64,000 bases of DNA. It comes from Planctomycetota bacterium. Its GTDB lineage: Bacteria; Planctomycetota; Planctomycetia; Pirellulales; Pirellulaceae. Made by a program: the position numbers and the translations under genes. Shown here piece by piece: positions 61,717 through 64,000 of this stretch. The notes beneath the pieces are model-generated. The model worked only from the letters and a program-made list of their open reading frames with translations. It was not told the origin of the DNA and ran no database searches. Where the stretch lies: the NCBI GenBank assembly GCA_963204915.1, contig CAUJHS010000010.1:112281-176280 (forward strand), written 5' to 3'. The stretch's first letter is position 1. Every line of letters begins with the position of its first letter.

Positions 61717-62550
61717 ATGAAGTCTCTGCTGTTGGTTCTGTTCGTTACTGCCGCCGCACCAGGTGCTGATGCGGTGCGCATCGAACATGATGTTGATTAC
61801 CTGGGCGCAGGGCGCGCGGAGAAGGCTGACCTGTACCTGCCTGCGAACCCTCAGCCGGGACAGCGTTTTCCGGCGGTCGTAATCATTCATGGCGGCGGAT
61901 GGGCGGGGGGCGACAAACGCGCGGCGCGCGAAATCAATATCGGCACGACGCTCGCGCAAAACGGCTACGTCGGAATGAGCATCAACTATCTGTTGGCTTC
62001 CAAAGATGGCGTTGATCCGACATGGCCGCAAAACCTGTATGACTGCAAAACCGCAGTCCGTTGGTTACGGGCCAACGCGGAGCGTCTCCAAGTCGATCCC
62101 GAACACATTGGTGCGATCGGCGGTTCCGCGGGGGGGCATCTCGCCACGATGCTGGCGATCACGGGGGCGGACCTCGATCCCCCCGGCAGTGGTTCCTGCC
62201 GCATCAATTGCGCCGTGGATCTTTATGGACCGGTGCTTTGGTTCACGCAGCGCGACATTTCTATGTTCCGTAAGTCGCGAACTGAAGCGCCCGAGTTATA
62301 CCGACAAGCATCGCCGCTCACGCACGTTGACAAGAACGACCCGCCGATCCTTATCCTGCACGGTACCGCTGACAAGACAGTCCCCGTGGCGGATTCAGAA
62401 GCATTAGCGGAGGCGCTCAAAGTGGCGGGCGTCGAGCATCAACTTGTCATTATTCCGGAAGCACCGCACACGTTTCATCTACAACCTAAACAGCGGGACT
62501 TGCGTCCGCTTGTGCTTGGGTTTTTTGACAAACACCTCAAGGGGAAATAA
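61717..62550 (+). CDS. secreted alpha/beta hydrolase fold esterase (lipase-like)
   Basis: 277 residues from the ATG at 61717, with a signal peptide (MKSLLLVLFVTAAAPGADA). Oxyanion motif HGGGWAGGDK, nucleophile GGSAGGH, acid in HGTADKTVPV and His in EAPHTFHLQ complete the hormone-sensitive-lipase/BD-FAE type triad. It should hydrolyse carboxylic esters, for example acetylated sugars, outside the cytoplasm. It stands alone. Confidence 0.87.
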   Translation: MKSLLLVLFVTAAAPGADAVRIEHDVDYLGAGRAEKADLYLPANPQPGQRFPAVVIIHGGGWAGGDKRAAREINIGTTLAQNGYVGMSINYLLASKDGVDPTWPQNLYDCKTAVRWLRANAERLQVDPEHIGAIGGSAGGHLATMLAITGADLDPPGSGSCRINCAVDLYGPVLWFTQRDISMFRKSRTEAPELYRQASPLTHVDKNDPPILILHGTADKTVPVADSEALAEALKVAGVEHQLVIIPEAPHTFHLQPKQRDLRPLVLGFFDKHLKGK

Positions 62551-62734
62551 AGCGATCGCGAATGGCGATATCGGCGAGTGCTTGCAACGGCCAGCGCGCG
62601 GCGCTGGTTCCTCGGTTTCATTCGTTAAAGGTTGATCTCGGGACGGAAACCACGCTTCCTAAACTCGAACAATCGCCTAGGCGCTTCCGCCCCGCGCGCC
62701 AACCACGTTGCGGAATCGCACCAACTCAGAGAGT

Positions 62735-63928
62735 TTAACAAGCCAAAACAAAGCGATTGACTCCCTGGCCCCGATACGTAGAAACAGGCCAATTCGCGGT
62801 AGCGGCCTCGCTACGTTTGCGAAGACCAAACCGCAGGAGTCCTTGAACCTTGGTGCGTTCGATGGCGTGATGATCCCGCAATGGCGCGATCAACCAACGA
62901 CCTCGACAACCGGCGGACCGATCACGTCGCTCCGGGGAGTCACACCGAGGCCCGGCGCGGTCCCGGCGCTCATGAACCCATTCTCGCGCTGCGGGCGTGC
63001 TATGCGCCAAGTGGGCAATGGCGGCGGTGGTAATGTCTCCACCCCAAGAATCCTCAAGCGTCATCGCGATCCCCAAGCTTATACAGAGGTCGCGCAGTTG
63101 TTTGGTCTTGGTCAATCCGCCAAGTTTGCTGATCTTGAGATTCACCACGTCCATAGCGAGGTCTCCCTTCGCCCGGAGCAGCATTTCCAGGCTGTCGATA
63201 TTTTCGTCCAACACAAAGGGATGATCCGTATGACGGCGGACCGCCAGGCACTCCTCGTAATTCAAACAGGGTTGTTCGATGTAGACATCCACATCGCGCA
63301 CGGCCCGGACGACGCGCATCGCTTCGTGCTGCGTCCAGCCGGTATTGGCGTCCGCCACCAAGCGATCGGTCGCGTCGAGGACTGAGCGGGCGGCGCAAAT
63401 CCGTTCAATGTCCTGATCGGGATCTCCGCCCACTTTCAGTTGAAACCGCGTGTAACCTTGAGCGCGATAAGAGGCGACGTTTTGAGCCATTTCATCCGGC
63501 GGTTGCTGCGAAATCGCACGATATAACCGTACGCGATCGCCAAATCTTCCGCCCAGCAGCGTGCAAACCGGCAAATTGGCGGCTTTGCCCAGAATGTCCC
63601 AGCAGGCGATGTCGATTCCTGACTTGACGTAGGGATGCCCTTTGAGTGCGGCGTCCATGCGCTGATTCAACTTGGAAAGCTCGCGCGGATCATAGCCAAT
63701 CAAATGCGGCGCCAATTCACGCAGACCGGCGCGCACACCCTCGGCATAGGCGGGCAGATAAAAGGGCCCGAGCGGACAAACCTCTCCGTAGCCCACAAGT
63801 CCACACGCGGTCTCAACCCCGACAATCGTACTGTCAAAGACGGACACCGACTTTCCACCGGACCATTTGTACGAGCCTTCTCGAAGCGGCAATTCGACGC
63901 GATGGGCAAAGATGCGGCTGATTTCCAT
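62735..63928 (-). pseudogene. mandelate racemase/muconate lactonizing-type enolase with damaged C-terminus
   Basis: 397 codons open from the ATG at 63928. Enolase-superfamily features: LKVGGDP (catalytic Lys region), [24 protein letters not shown] and [13 protein letters not shown]. After HLAHSTP the frame turns to Arg-rich nonsense, while another frame resumes the native ending ([20 protein letters not shown]) to a TGA at 62890. About 25 family residues and the frame are lost near 62965-62996. It may make an altered enzyme or be a recent pseudogene; a sequencing error alone would not explain the missing residues. Confidence 0.7.
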
Positions 63929-64000
63929 CGTCCATCGTGTGTGGCCGTGTGTGGCAATTTTCTCTGGCGCTGGGGCTAGGTAGGTTATATAACGTAGGCA

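Overview
The window reads as chromosome of a planctomycete, most likely Pirellulales-like. The flanks carry three DUF1549/DUF1553 plus DUF1501 gene sets, two of them with a cytochrome-type CxxCH site, along with a pre-peptidase C-terminal-domain protein, a PQQ-type beta-propeller, PhoD-like and alpha/beta hydrolases and a bacterial GH3 protein. These calls come from motifs and residues read directly; no database search was run.

Left flank (1-14390). A truncated epimerase and a D-2-hydroxyacid dehydrogenase run leftward, divergent from a FadR/GntR regulator, with a palindromic operator candidate between them. After a small unknown gene come a secreted PQQ propeller, a DUF1549/DUF1553 cytochrome protein with its DUF1501 partner, two acyltransferase-like genes, a GH3 adenylating enzyme and a convergent PAP2 phosphatase.

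Genomic island (14391-45257, about 31 kb). It is bounded by a 40-bp direct repeat that is the 5' half of tRNA-Ser(UGA). A tyrosine integrase lies next to the intact tRNA. Both ends carry a 21-bp repeat and copies of the heptamer GGTTGTC. The left third is one leftward operon: a type III-like Res subunit, a beta-class DNA methyltransferase and two different UvrD-type helicases, the last fused to a RelE/ParE-like domain. The middle holds a serine recombinase, a wrecked AAA+ gene, a DUF4357 gene, a sigma-like regulator, an EVE-like/HNH nuclease, a Dam-like methylase and several small unknown genes. The right third is a plasmid- or phage-like replication and integration module: CHC2 primase, RepA-like ATPase, a TOPRIM/Spo11-like protein, HTH/excisionase-like genes and the integrase. 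I see no capsid, packaging or conjugation genes.

Right flank (45306-64000). A leftward DUF1549/DUF1553-DUF1501 pair is followed by a rightward set: PhoD-like phosphatase, alpha/beta hydrolase, Rid/chorismatase-like protein, membrane-anchored DUF1549/DUF1553 protein, DUF1501 protein and PPC protein. Then come a long gene-poor stretch with an IS1380 remnant, a secreted esterase, and an enolase-superfamily gene whose 3' end is broken.

The most interesting items are the four-gene Res-Mod-helicase-RelE/helicase operon, the unusual polarity of tRNA integration, a dense cluster of palindromes at 30172-30591, and a deletion scar that fused two truncated genes head to head near 27540.
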